This document shows positions 47,245 to 58,900 of a stretch of 64,000 bases of DNA, one piece after another. The notes beneath the pieces are model-generated. The model was given only the letters and a program-made list of their open reading frames with translations. It had not been told where the DNA came from and searched no databases. The stretch covers positions 1,405,844 through 1,469,843 of the forward strand of contig JAJEKV010000059.1 in assembly GCA_021234155.1 (NCBI GenBank). The letters are read 5' to 3'. Position numbers and translations under genes: made by a program. Source of the stretch: Isoetes taiwanensis (lineage: Eukaryota; Streptophyta; Lycopodiopsida; Isoetales; Isoetaceae). The stretch's first letter is position 1, and each line of letters starts with the position of its first letter.

Positions 47245-47429
47245 ATGGTTAGCAGCCAAATTCTCTACTTGTGAGTAGTATGCAGCAAGGCATTCTTTTC
47301 TTATCTTTAGACCTTTGTTTATATGTATTGTCGGTGGCCTGCAGTACTGGAAATTATATTTGTTTAACGGTTTTGATCTTCTTGCTTCCTTGTTTTCTGG
47401 CATTATTTACATGTGGCTGGAACAAGGCT

Positions 47430-48165
47430 TTTTACCTTGGCGCTTGTGTGTTCGATTCTTCTACTGTAGTCGTTAGAAGAGCTATCAAAGGCAATTTGCC
47501 GTCGACCAACAAAAAGGACATATTTTGGATACAATTTTCTTCTATAGATAAAATTGGGAGGAAAGAAAGGATTAGAAAACCTCGAAGAGATGACTGAAAA
47601 GCATCTTTTGGATTACCTGAACCTTCTGATAAAGTAACACTATGTGTGCATGGGTCACATGGGTACTGACTTGAGAATGAATTAAAAAAAAATCATTTTA
47701 TTTATGCCATTGATTCTTGGCTTGGAATTTAACAGATTGTCAAGATTGGACCATGGTGGACGCTTCCACAACTTCTCAGAGCACCATCTGTGCATGACTT
47801 GGCATTATACATACTTGAGGTTCTAGATAAACGTCTGCAATTACTGAGCCCTCAGTAGTCATTACTGCAAAGGTTTTTCCCTTGAAAACCTTTCGAGGCA
47901 GGGGTTTTTTAATCCTAGTAGTAATGATTGTACTAGCCCATTGTATGGGTCCCATGACCTATTGGTCTCCGTGGACGTTAAAAAAACTATTCTATTCTAT
48001 TCTATTGCTAGAATTCTAACAAACTTGTTAAGAGTGGTTTCTAGATTATCATGGAAGGAGGAGATGACAAATGTTAGGTCCGATATTGCAAGGAGTTTAG
48101 CACCAGCTGGACTAGCTCCAAAATCAGATACTTCCTACCAAGGATCCCATAGTGGAAATATCTAG
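47430..48165 (+). pseudogene. Broken host gene 3' exons, interrupted by a LINE 3' end
   Basis: Exon-like pieces: about 47445-47512 (STVVVRRAIKGNLPSTNKK before AAG|GACAT); 47546-47633 after a TATAG acceptor (GLENLEEMTEKHLLDYLNLL, ending before GTAACA); and 47736-47855 after AACAG (IVKIGPWWTLPQLLRAPSVH, then DLALYILEVLDKRLQLLSP). After an inserted LINE end (47859-48006) a further open stretch (48007-48165) reads RLSWKEEMTNVRSDIARSLA and ends HSGNI. It looks like the C-terminus of a conserved plant protein that I cannot name. The junction 47633/47736 is one base out of phase and the insertion breaks the last exon, so this copy is presumably dead. Confidence 0.45.
47859..48006 (+). mobile_element. 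LINE 3'-end fragment with (CTATT)4 tail
   Basis: Homologous to the 3' UTR of the LINE at 38475-41562 (read on its own strand). Shared blocks in order: GGTTTTTCC...GAAAACC stem-loop (47869-47893), GGGGTTTTTTAATCC, GTATGGGTCCCAT, ATTGGTCTCCGTGG, then the tail. Here the tail is (CTATT)4 (about 47987-48006) instead of (TTCC)6. It is severely 5'-truncated, only about 150 bp. Confidence 0.8.
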
Positions 48166-48660
48166 CATTATAACAGGGTTTTTTTTTTTTTGTAATTTTA
48201 TACGCTTTTTGGCATGGTTTTCCTATGATTTTAGTGTTGTATTCATTAGCCTATACTAAATAGTATTTCTAGAGTGCGCCTTTTTCAGAGCGTTGATCTG
48301 GATTAGCTTCAACAATCTAACGGTTGTTATTGTGACCACTGCATTCATATGGATCAAACCCTAAAAATTTTGTTCTCTGCACTATTGTCTTCTCGATTCG
48401 TGTCGCTGTCGATTCGTGTCGCTGGCGGAGTGAATATTTGGTAGTGGTGGTGTCGATTAGTGGTGGTACAAGGGAATATGGCAAAGTATTTGGTTCATTC
48501 TGTTTTATCGTTTGTATCTCTATTTAATATATTGTTCCTTGTTTTATATTCCAAGATTCATGTAAGGCGCCTCATAACCTCAATATGTAGCCCCATCCTT
48601 TCCAACATCATATCCTTTTCCTCATCCTTTTGAGCATCAGATCCTGTTATTGTTTCTGTA

Positions 48661-48719
48661 ATGCTAGATATTCATTTCTCATTCTTTTTAACAGTTCATG
48701 CAAGATGAATATCTAGCAT
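48661..48719. repeat. 15-bp perfect inverted repeat
   Basis: ATGCTAGATATTCAT (48661-48675) and ATGAATATCTAGCAT (48705-48719), separated by 29 bases. It is part of the AATATCTANCATTAT motif family described for the 1.7-kb unit. Confidence 0.85.
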
Positions 48720-49285
48720 CGGATCCTCCCTCTCACTCCGGCTAAAAGCATCACATAACAAAACCTTATTCTCTAAAAAAACCGTCTGAAAGAAAGGCTT
48801 ATTGTGTTTTCCTATTTTTTTATCTTTGTTTTTTCGGTGGCAACAATCATCCACATGAATCCGGCTCAAAGGTCTGCCAGAACAAGTTTCACGGCTGTAA
48901 CAAAAGCCTTATTGCATTTTCTTGTTTTTTCAGTTGTTTGATGACAGATATTCAACCTACGGAGTTGTCGAAAGCAGCAATCCGAATCATAGCTCTGCCA
49001 TTGTAACACTCATGCCTCAAATCCCCATTCTGATGCTAAGAACCTCTGAATCCAGCTCAGACCTCTGCCATTGGAAGCTTGACACAAATTGGCCGCCATA
49101 GCCAGATCTGCTGAGCTTTTTTTCTGTAAACCCTCTTGAACCTATTCGATCGCCCCTATTCATCGGCTTTGCATGTGTTCTTGGAAGCAGCTGCCATGTT
49201 CGATTGCACAAACCCTAACGTTGCCCTAATATCCGGCTGTCTCGAAAATTCCCCGCTTCTTGACCTTTGCTTCCTTAACTATTTC

Positions 49286-49406
49286 CCTTTAAAATTCAAA
49301 ATCTCACCCTTCCTTTCAATATCTACCATTATGCCCATTCTTTAAGCTTTAAAATTTAAAATCTCGCCCTTTCTAACAATATCTACCATTATGCCCATTC
49401 TTTAAG
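49286..49406 (+). repeat. 60-bp tandem duplication
   Basis: CTACCATTATGCCCATTCTT occurs at 49323 and 49383, each preceded by AAAATCTC(A/G)CCCTT and CAATAT. Two copies, period 60 bp, with several substitutions between them. Confidence 0.85.
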
Positions 49407-49944
49407 TTTGTATGCAAAAATCAAATCCTACAATATCTAGCAATATCTAACATTATAACATCTACTATATTACTTTTTATGGTTTACTAGTATTAGAAGC
49501 TTGCATTACTCGTATTATTACTACCATTACTAGTTATTAACAATTGTGTTGTTTTTTAGACGAATGGCACAAAATAGACGAGGCCCAGGCTCAACATCAC
49601 GAACGGGAGTTATGCAGGCAGAAGGCATCACGTATCAACGAAGATGTGTATCGCATCTTAGGTCGCTTGAAAATTGATATACTACTTTTACTATCTCCAA
49701 TGACTAAATAAATTTATAAATAAATAATATGTTTTTAAAACATATGTAATTAAATTACATTATGCTATAATATTATAGTTTGTTACTTATGCTTCATATT
49801 AGTATTTGTTTTTATTTGTTATAATGCTAGATATTGCTACATGTTTTACATCCGACATATTATTAATTACACAACATAACATCAACTCATCCAAGTGTGA
49901 TGTAATGTTGTTTGTTTTTGGCCCCGAAGGAAGGGACAAATTTT

Positions 49945-50334
49945 TTTTTAACCTATAACACAAACCATTACATTACATGCCTTAAAATTAAATTCCCCGT
50001 TAAACCTCTTTTTGTTTGGGTGCATATTCACATGGGGGGTGACGGCGAGAGCCTCGCATGTACAAAATCAACACCATATAGTATATTGCCTGAAATCTTA
50101 TAGTATTTTGCAAATCTTGTTATACAGTATAACAAATTCTTTACATCTATACCCCACAAACGAGGAACTTTGTGTACGGTGTAGATTAAGGAATAAGGGG
50201 TGAATGTGCCTATCCAACAGCTCTCGTTGCCCGGAGTCACCCCCCGTGTGAATATGCACCCAAACAAAAGGGGGTTTAAGGGGGAATTTAATTTTAAGGC
50301 ATGTAATGTAATGGTTTGTGTTATAGGTTAAAAA
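49945..50334. mobile_element. MITE-like foldback element, 390 bp with 99-bp inverted arms
   Basis: The left arm 49945-50043 begins TTTTTAACCTATAACACAAA and the right arm 50236-50334 ends GTGTTATAGGTTAAAAA. The arms are near-perfect complements for about 99 bp (shared core CATGCCTTAAAATTAAATTC), around a 192-bp centre. No coding capacity. It sits near the gag start of the gypsy fossil. The TSD is unclear because the ends run into T/A tracts; the superfamily is not assigned. Confidence 0.85.
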
Positions 50335-50508
50335 GATCCTCCATAATGTTAAGCAAGCAAGGTTTACGGAAAAAGATGTTACAGGTGATGATGCGGATAT
50401 ATGGCTCCGTAGTATTGAATTTCATTTTAGCATGAAGAAGATGCCTGATAAGCAGAAAGCTGTCATTGCGGATCTGTTGCTCACTAATTTTGCCAAGATT
50501 TGGTGAGG

Positions 50509-50597
50509 CAATTGTAATTGTAATTGTAATTGTAATTGTAATTGTAATTGTAATTGTAATTGTAATTGTAATTGTAATTGTAATTGTAATTGTAATT
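50509..50597 (+). repeat. (TAATTG) hexanucleotide microsatellite, about 15 units
   Basis: An uninterrupted run of TAATTG/AATTGT units inside the gag region of the gypsy fossil. It opens spurious frames of alternating Ile-Val (+) and Gln-Leu (-). Near-perfect purity implies recent expansion. Confidence 0.95.
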
Positions 50598-50952
50598 TAT
50601 TCACGCCGAGTGAGACCCTCAGGTCCATGGGCGAAACATTTACATATAATTGTATTTTTTTCCATATAGGTGCTAAAGGCTTTGAGCCTCTAGTTCTGCT
50701 CCTAATGTGTACAGGTCCAGTGTTTCCTTTCTTTCTTTCCAAAAGTCTTGTATATATCCCCCTAATCGACTTGGTGGCAGATGAAGCAAATGATCCAATG
50801 TACCATAGATTGCATGCTGTTGCCGTAAAAAATCGATAACAATGTAGGTGTTGACTATAAGAAGACCCATAAGCTTACTTTTGGCAATATTGACTGGGAT
50901 GTGTTTCAAAAACCTTTTCAGTTGCATTACCTACCTGTGGGATATAGGTGAA

Positions 50953-51223
50953 TGTTAGGGTATACCACTGTTAAATACCTATACTAGGTACTTTGGAATT
51001 AAATTCTTATTTTCATTAAAATTAATTCAAAATCCAAAATAGAAGTCAAGGACATGTTAATACTCAAAGTAAAGATAATGCTATTAGATATCAAAACAAA
51101 TATAACAATTCTGAAATGTACCTCTTATTGTAATATTACATAGGTACCCAATACCCAGTGCTGGCTACCTTTTTGGGTACCTTTGTGGTTCCGAAATGAT
51201 ACTATTTAAGACACACCCTAACA
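50953..51223. mobile_element. MITE-like element, about 271 bp, imperfect inverted ends TGTTAGGGT
   Basis: Left end TGTTAGGGTATACCACTGTT and right end, read on the minus strand, TGTTAGGGTGTGTCTTAAAT; both continue into AAATA. The interior is AT-rich with GGTACC-type inverted words (CTAGGTACTTTGG and GGGTACCTTTGTGG) and no ORF. It is inserted in the gag region of the gypsy fossil. The TSD is not certain. Confidence 0.6.
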
Positions 51224-52989
51224 TGCTTTTGCCCATATAGATTAGCAAAGATGCATGATTTCTTGAACTTAACACAAACCAATCAGTTGAAGATTATACA
51301 GTAAAGCTCCAGCAATTGCAACCTTATTTACCACCGTTTCGAGTCAGAGCAGTTAGCGGATAAGTATATCAGTGGTTTGAAGGCAGAGATGTCTGTTTTA
51401 ATTGGGGGTGTTACATATTCTAGTTTGGGTGAAGCGATTAGGGCTGCCAAATATAAGGAGAAAGTATTGAATGCAACATGGAAGAAGCGTACAAGTGATG
51501 ATTCTGGTTGGAGTCATTTCGATAATCGCCGCCGAAGAGCTGAGGCTAACCTGACATTGAAGAATACTATTTGAGAACAAAACCAATCGGACGCAGACAA
51601 GTTAAGGGAGAAATTACTTAGAGAGAACAAGTGCCATCAGGTGGGTCATCGAGCAAGGGATTGTCCGTGGAAAATACAAGAATGCAGGACTGCTTATTGC
51701 ATATCCAATCCACAGAGCAAAAATACTTTAAAGGACAATCGGGGCTAGCAACCCATGTATGCTCAAGTCATTACCATTGGAAACGTGGTCCAAGAAATGT
51801 GCGTATATGCAGCCGTCGATGGAAGCCAACCTACAACTCAGACTAGGGTGAATCATGTGCTAAGTAAAATCCTTGAATACCCAATTATATTTTTGATTGA
51901 TTGTGGCAGCACCAATAGTATTCTATCACCAAAGATTGTTAAATAGTTTGCATTGCCAAGTAAAAGTCATGCAATACGAAGTGTGGAGATGGCAGATGGA
52001 AAGATTAAGTTCACCCAAGCTCTAGTGCCTGCCTTGCCATTCCAAATTTATAATTTTACATCTAAAGTTGATTTTGAGATACTAAGTCCAGTCAATATGA
52101 AGCTATCTTAGATATGGAGTTGAAACAAAATCGTGCTCTGATTGACTGTGAAAAAGAGATAGTTTGGTGTCGGCCAGAACTAGAGTGAAAGTTATGTTGC
52201 ATGGGACTCCAATAGAAAGGAAGTTTGAACTCTTAAGTTTGAAAGCAGTGGAAAGATGTATAAACAAGAAATGCTCAATGTTTATGGGTTATCTTGTTTG
52301 TCATGTTGAGGTTAAAGAGGAGACAATTCTCCAGGAAGTGCAAAGTTTATTAAATGAATTTCAGGATGTCTTCCCACCAGAGCTAACAGAGTTGCCACCT
52401 TTTAGGTCTGTCAATCATAAAATTGAGTTGGAACCAGGAGCTACACCAACTTCTCGACCACCTTATCGATTCCATGCTCTTGAAATGGTTGAACTTAAGA
52501 AGCAGTTTGACAGAGTTACTAAATCAAGGGTTTATTCGACCTAAAATATCTCCCTTTGGAGCACCAGTATTGTTTGTCAAGAAGAAAGATGGCACTTGAT
52601 GGCTTTGCATTGATTACAAGAAGTTGAATAGGATTACCATCAAGAATAGATATGCTAAGCCAAGGATTGACGAACTATTTGACCAAATTGGGCATGCCAG
52701 TTATATTACCAAGATTGACTTGAGATCTAGTTATCATCAAATTTGAATCAAGGAATCTGATATATATAAAACAACATTTCAGACGGGATATGGTCATTAT
52801 GAATCCGTGGTCATGCCTTTTGGATTAAGCAATGCCCCCGCTACCTTCATCAGACTTATGAATGATACATTCAAGATACAGCTTGACTGATATGTGTTGA
52901 TTTTCTTTGATGATATTTTGATTTATTCAAAGACTTTAGAGGAGCATGTACAACACTTAAGGGAAGTATTGTCCCATCTTAAGGGTACT

Positions 52990-53880
52990 GGATCATATGC
53001 AATCTTTCATGCTGCACTTGGGAAGTACCTAGAAGGGTCATTCAATATGTAGAGTTTTGTGATTCGGTAACAAGAAAATTAGCAGCATGATGAGATGCAT
53101 TTGATTAAATTGGATGTTATGTACTTGTGAATTGAGAAGGTATTCCTATATATTCCTTGTGCATTGGTGGTCTAGTGGTAGAATAGTACCTTGCCATGGT
53201 ACCAAACCTGAGTTCGATTCTCGGCCAATGTATCTCGTGGTTCAACTCTTTCAATTTTGTTCTTGGTGCAAGAGCCAACAAGAAGATTTAATGAATCAAA
53301 CCATGTTGATGATGATGTGAGGACAAGTGAGCAAGCAATTGCACCATAGCATAAGAGGCGAGGTCAAAGCTAATATTGCTCTTCCAACCATCAAACATGA
53401 CAATGAGAGAGAATAAATGACTGGCCAAATCCTATTCTTCTAGATATCTCGATGATCTAAGAAGAATCAAAAGTGTTCCACATGTTGTATGGATGTGCTA
53501 GTGGTTATTGGGCATGACTAGAACTCATGTGGGCTTCACTCGGATAAGTTCGAATTTTATCATCCACGTGTAGGAGCTTGTTCTCATATCATTTTGTAGT
53601 CTCTACCACAATCGATTAACATTTAGGGTTTGTCATTCAGAATCCCTACTCACTCTTTCATTCACACAATATTTTAGGGTTTATGCATAGCCCCCATTAG
53701 TGGCACAACAATGCTCGACATTGTTACTTATTTCACATGTAAATTCTTTCAATTTTTTGTAAAATCGAATTCAAGCATGGAAAAAAACACGATAATAGGG
53801 CAAAACTTGTCGTATTGTGCCTTTTCATAGTCATTTGTTTGGACTTATTAGAAGAACAACCATTCCTACATCTAAGGAGC
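52990..53880. mobile_element. 0.9-kb insertion inside the gypsy reverse transcriptase region
   Basis: RT homology stops near 52990 and resumes near 53880. The 0.9 kb between has no retroelement homology but contains a tRNA-Gly-like sequence (53161-53232). Ends, inverted repeats or target duplications were not identified. A SINE or a larger DNA insertion carrying a tRNA gene are both possible. Confidence 0.55.
53161..53232 (+). tRNA. tRNA-Gly (GCC) gene or tRNA-derived SINE head
   Basis: 72 nt folding as a cloverleaf. Acceptor GCATTGG pairs with CCAATGT (one G-U at the end); the D arm lies in TGGTCTAGTGGTAGAAT (intact A box TGGTCTAGTGG). Anticodon stem GTACC/GGTAC carries loop TTGCCAT, anticodon GCC; the T arm CTGAG/CTCGG carries loop TTCGATT (B box AGTTCGATTC). 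It closely matches plant tRNA-Gly(GCC) with some acceptor changes that keep pairing. No intron or encoded CCA. Downstream there is no T4 terminator within about 15 bases, so it may be a pseudogene or the head of a SINE rather than an active gene. Confidence 0.6.
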
Positions 53881-55310
53881 GCAAAGTTATACAGAAAAAT
53901 ATCTAAGTGTTTATTTGCCGAGCATCGTATGGCTTACCTAGGACATGTTATCTCAGGAAAGGGAATTGAGCCCGATCCAAGCAAAGTGGATGTTGTTAAG
54001 TCTTGGCCGTGACCCAACAATGTACGAGAAGTAAGAGCTTTCCTTGGTCTTACTGATTATTACAGGAAGTTCTTGGAGGGCTTGCAAAGAAAGCCACACC
54101 TCTTACATCTTTGTTGCATAAAGAACAGGACTTCCTCTGGAATGACAAGTGTGATGCAAGTTTTGAAGTTTGTAAGGAAGCATTGACCTCCGCTTCTGTA
54201 TTGAACATACCAGATAGATGAACCATTTCGAGTTGTAACTGATGTATCCAGTCTCATAAGCTTACATTAACTGAATCTAATTATCCAGGTCATGACTTGG
54301 AGATGTTATCCATAGTGCATGCTCTAAGAGTTTGGCGGCATTACCTTTTGGGAAAACCGTTTATTCTCAATACGGATCACTAAAACCTTAAAGACTTTCT
54401 GACCCAGCCGTACTTGAATAACTTCCAACGTCGTTGGATGGAGTTAATACAAGAGTATGATATCAACATTGAATACTCTCCAGGTAAAGACAATGTTGTA
54501 GCTGATGCTCTGTCTCGACGGCCTCTATATGCTATTGTCGGTGTGATTCAGAATCCATGGAATGAGAAGTTTAGAACCCTAACGCTAGAAGATCAGCAAT
54601 TGAAGCAGATTTATGACCGTTTGGAGCAAGGACAAGATTTTGAAAATTACTCTTTGAAGGAAGAGATCTTATTTTACAAAGGACGAAGTTGTGTTCCAAA
54701 TAACGAGCAGTTATGTCACGAGATAATGCATGAATCTCATAATAGTCCTACTGCAGGCCCTTCGAAAAGTTCAACATTGATAGAAAGGTAAAGCTTTACA
54801 TCTCAGAACACCGGGTCTTCTACAACCTTTGGATATACCCACGTGGAAATGGGAAAGCGTTGGCAAGGATTTTATTGTTAGCCTTCCTCAAACACGATCA
54901 GGATATGATGGAATTTATGTGGTAGTTGATAGATTGACTAAACACGTTCACTTTCTACCTACTAAGTCTATAGTGACTGCCATGGATATCGCTTGTAGCT
55001 TTATTAAGGAGATTTCTTGGCTTCATCGTATGACTATGTCTATTGTGTCAGATAGGGATACCAAGTTTACTGGCTAGTTTTGGCAAGGACTTTTTTAGAA
55101 TATTCATACTCAGCTTCGGATAAGTACTGCATATCATCCTCAGACTTATGGGCAAGTTGAGCGAGTTAATCGAAGACATGTTAAAAATGTATGTGATGGA
55201 TCATCCTCATACTTGGGACTCTATCTTACCACTTGCAGAATTTGCTTACCTAACCCGACATTTGAACAAGACTTAGAACAATTTTAGGAGAAGTATTTCC
55301 AACAATCCAG

Positions 55311-55630
55311 TCCGTTTCGCTTCATTCTTGTCTATTCCAATCTTTCTTTGCCATTCCAGCCTGTCCCCGCACTCAACAAACCTTCTGTAATATCTTTTTA
55401 AGCTTTGCCGCGATGTTTATAAAAAACTTTTTGCTTTTTCAACCATTACATGTTATATGGGCTAGTTGGTTACTGTTTAAGCTTGTGATATCGTAGACCC
55501 AAGTTTGATTCTAGCCTCGAACCTAAGTTTGGCTTGGAAATACCATTTTAACCCAAGTTTTACCATTTTAACCCAAGTTTTAATGTTTCTTTCTAGATTT
55601 ATCATATGATGTTTGTTTTCTTTTTAGATT
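55311..55630. other. AT-rich spacer between the gypsy fossil and the LINE
   Basis: No gene seen. ATTTTAACCCAAGTTT is repeated at about 55544 and 55564 (20-bp period, two copies). It may include remains of the gypsy 3' region. Confidence 0.3.
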
Positions 55631-55660
55631 AGAATAGAATAGAATAGAATAGAATAGAAT
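55631..55660 (-). repeat. (AGAAT)6 microsatellite forming the LINE 3' tail
   Basis: Six AGAAT units abut the LINE 3' UTR. The same pentamer class (CTATT is a rotation of ATTCT) tails the LINE fragment at 47987-48006. Confidence 0.9.
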
Positions 55661-55902
55661 ACATTAATGTCCCTTGTGCCGTGAGGCCCCTGGACTTGTG
55701 TAGCATGGGCGAGCTCCCTAAAAAAGGGTGCTACTAGCACATCACGCTGTTATGATGTAGCCTTTTCGGAAGGCTGACTTTTTTTCTTTTATTACCAGCA
55801 TCCCGCTTTACCTCGGCTTCGTGGCCGTGCAGTGATGCGTCGTTGTCAATCAGCTTTTAACTGAGCAGTTTGTGTGGGGTTTTATGACCTATTTTGTACC
55901 GG

Positions 55903-58900
55903 TCATATTACGAACCCTTTTTCACTGTGTACTTCTCTGTGTCTAGTCGTCATTCTTTGGATCGCGTCTGCCAAATCCCGGAGTGATTCTGTCATCGTCA
56001 TCAGCCTATGAATTGGTTCCCCCCATCTTATATTTCTGTATCTGTCCCTGATGTCTCCGTAGATCGGACAGTCATTAATCATATGGTTCTCGTCCTCTAT
56101 CCTTCCACCGTCACAGATTCTGCATATCCTGTCTTCCTTGTCTATCTCTCTCCACCTGTCTTTTTCGATTCTTAGATCATGACTTCCCATCCTGAATCTA
56201 GCCAGAATGTCTCTTCTGTTTTTCCTCAGTATGTTATCCCGGTATATCTGGTGTCCTATATGCTGATCTGGATTATAAACTTGTGTGAGCCAGTCCGTCT
56301 TTGGTCCCGTGTGTCTTTGCAGCCATGCTCTTGTCGCTTTGTCTGCCCACTCCTCATTCCACTGCCCTTCTTGTATTAAGTCACTTAGGTTTAATTTCAT
56401 CTGTCTGGTCCATGTTGCCACCTCTTTAAACCATCCACTACCTGTAAGGATGTGTGATTTTGCGGATTCGGTGATTGCAAAGCTAGACAGTTTCCCTTGT
56501 ACGTCTCCTGCATTGTCTCTGAGCAGGTACCTTATGGTTCTCTCCCATGCTCTCACTTCCATCGGTTTTTGCCCTGTTTCGAGGATCATGATCGTTAGTG
56601 GTGTATTTGTTCTTACCCTGAATTCTTGTCTGTGCCATTGCCTAAGAATCCCTTCTTTTTTTTCCAATTTCTGTCTGTTAGACCTGGTCCCCATGCTTCT
56701 GCCCCGTATAACTGAGTGGTGGCTACCGCTGCACTGAATAGGTAACACTTGATGTCCCAGTCAGTTATTCTACTTCTGTTACAGAAGTTCTTCATGTTGA
56801 AGTAGCTTCCTATAGCCGATTGGAACCTGGCGTTGGCTCCTTTGGCCCATTTCCCTGTGCCATGTGCATCATACCCTAGATATCTATATTCTGTTGTTTC
56901 CTCTATCTCTTTATCTTTATATCTGAAAGGTTTATGCCTGTTCTTATGTCCAAACATGACTATCTTAGTTTTTGCTAGATTTACGGTCAGCCCTGTCTCT
57001 TCATAGAATTGTTCTAGAATTTTGAGCAGTCTGTGCATCCCTTTGTTTTTTGTGGCCATCATACTGAGATCATCTGCGTATAGCATTATTGGTACCTTCG
57101 TGTCTCCTAGTGTAGGGGCATATTCGTCCCCTTGCTGCTCTGCTATGTATCCCTGCAGCGCATCTATGTATATTCCAAACAGAGTTGGAGATAGCGGGCA
57201 GCCCTGCTTTACACCGGTGTCACAGATTATCGGCTGTCCTTCTTGTTCCATCTTAGCATACACCTTATGGTATAATCTTGCAATCGATCCTACCATATTT
57301 ATTGGGGCTTTCATATCTATCAATCTTTTTAGTAACTTCTCCCTGGATCAGATCAAATGCTTTTTCGAAATCCACAAAGCAACAGATGATCTTCCTTCCC
57401 TGCGCTTTGTTCTGATCTATTAATATCCGAAGAGTCACAAGATGATCTGTGGTTGAGTGTTCCGGCCTGAACCCTGCTTGCCCTTGTGCCCTCATATTTC
57501 CTTCTTCCGCCCATTTCTTCAATTTGTTATCCAATACCTTTCCAAACCATTTTGCGAAAATCGAGCTTACCATTATCGTCCTATAGTTCCCTGGGTCCTG
57601 TCTATTTCCTGCCTTATGTAGAGGTATGACTCTGTTGTATGTCCATCTGTCTGGGAGTCCTGTATGTATGATGCCATTGAAGATGTCTGTGACCTGTCTG
57701 CCAATTTCTGTCTCAGCACACTTCAACAATTCCACGGTTAGGCCGTATAAATCCGGTGCTTTATGGTTTGCCATCCTGTTTAGGGCTAACATTACCTCCA
57801 TCATGTTGAAGCATGGTTTGTCCGGGTTCTGCATTATTGGTATTGGTACCGGTGGTGCCCCTGTTTTATACAATTTGTCCAGGTACCTCTCCCATCCCTC
57901 TGTTCCAATGCCATCTTGTTCATTCCTTGCTTTCATATTGTTGTCCCCTCCTTTGTGTTTGAGTCCCCTCCAAAATCTCCGGGGTTGTTTTTTCAGTAGT
58001 TTTCCCATATACCATTGGTGCTGTAGCAGGTTATTATATCTTTTCTTCTTCAATAATCTTATGTATGCTGCCTTTTCTTTCCAGTATGTCTCCTTTCCCC
58101 TGTGTTCTCTTGTTTTCCTTTTTTGCTCTCTACACTCGTCATCATACCATACTGATGCTCGGAATGCTCTGTCCTTCCTGATTTTTATCCTTTTTCCAAA
58201 CACCTCTGTTGCTACCCTTACTATAATGTCATTGAGGGTGTTTCCATTATCACTCGCGTTGTGTTTCCCCCAATTCCATTTTCCCATTTCCTCTTTGACT
58301 GCCTGAATGAAGGTTTCTGCATATTTCTCCTGAAACTGAATTCTCACTCTGTCTTTCTTATCCTCCTTTCTTTCTGTGCTATCTATCTGTGGTGTCTCAT
58401 CCAATCTGACTGTTAACTTGATCGGTCTATGGCTTTCCCTTTTTCCAGTCGGCCATTCCTGTAACATTGAATCCCTCTATCTTTCCTGCTGCTTGGTCGT
58501 TCAGTATTATATAGTCCACTATGCTCTTACCATGTGTATTTTGGCTTGTGAAGCCTCCCGATCCCCTCCATTTGTTCACGCCATTAGCTATGATCATCCC
58601 TGTTGCCGTGCAGACTTCTAGCAACAATTCACCTCTAGCATTGACTTGCGCCTTATCCCTCGTGTTTCTCGCCGCCATTCCCGTGTTCTTGCCGTGTACA
58701 TTATCGACCATCTTTTCATCATCCGTATGTGCCGTGGTGCCTGCTCTCGCCCGTTCTGGCATTTAGATCTCCTACTATAATCATTGGTCCCTGTTCTTTC
58801 CATTTCATTATATTTTCTCCTAGTTCCAGCAATTCTAGCTTATCACTGTTTGGCGGATAATATGTAATTATCAGAACTACTTCTTGTTTGTTTTTCAATT

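Larger units (their letters stand above)
48157..49838. mobile_element. 1.7-kb unit with 19-bp terminal inverted repeats and repeated AATATCTANCATTAT motif
   Basis: AATATCTAGCATTATAACA at 48157 is matched at about 49821-49838 by its complement (GTTATAATGCTAGATATT, 18 of 18 plus one flanking base). Inside, the motif recurs as ATGCTAGATATTCAT (48661-48675), ATGAATATCTAGCAT (48705-48719), AATATCTACCATTAT (about 49318 and 49378) and AATATCTAACATTAT (about 49441). No transposase ORF was seen; 49017-49345 holds only unrecognised short ORFs. It may be a non-autonomous DNA transposon. Target duplications are not evident, so the boundaries are tentative. Confidence 0.45.
49561..55310 (+). mobile_element. 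Ty3/gypsy LTR-retrotransposon fossil, broken
   Basis: An old copy of a Ty3/gypsy element. Parts recognised in order on the + strand: gag (about 50340-51600) with a CCHC knuckle at about 51625-51665, protease (about 51880-51945), reverse transcriptase (about 52320-52990 and, after an inserted block, from about 53880), RNase H (about 54230-54520) and integrase (about 54640-55270). Order and spacing fit Ty3/gypsy. No LTRs, primer-binding site or polypurine tract could be identified, and the 3' part appears truncated. It carries well over ten disabling breaks and later insertions (two MITE-like elements and a 0.9-kb block), so it is clearly inactive and old. Confidence 0.85.

Noticed and set aside
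50422-50742. ORFs of alternating Gln-Leu or Ile-Val around 50466-50742
   Set aside because: Produced by the (TAATTG) microsatellite, not by a gene.
57626-58306. 226-codon + strand ORF, and a 248-codon + ORF at 59538-60284
   Set aside because: They are antisense to well-supported LINE ORF2 and ORF1 and have no motif of their own.
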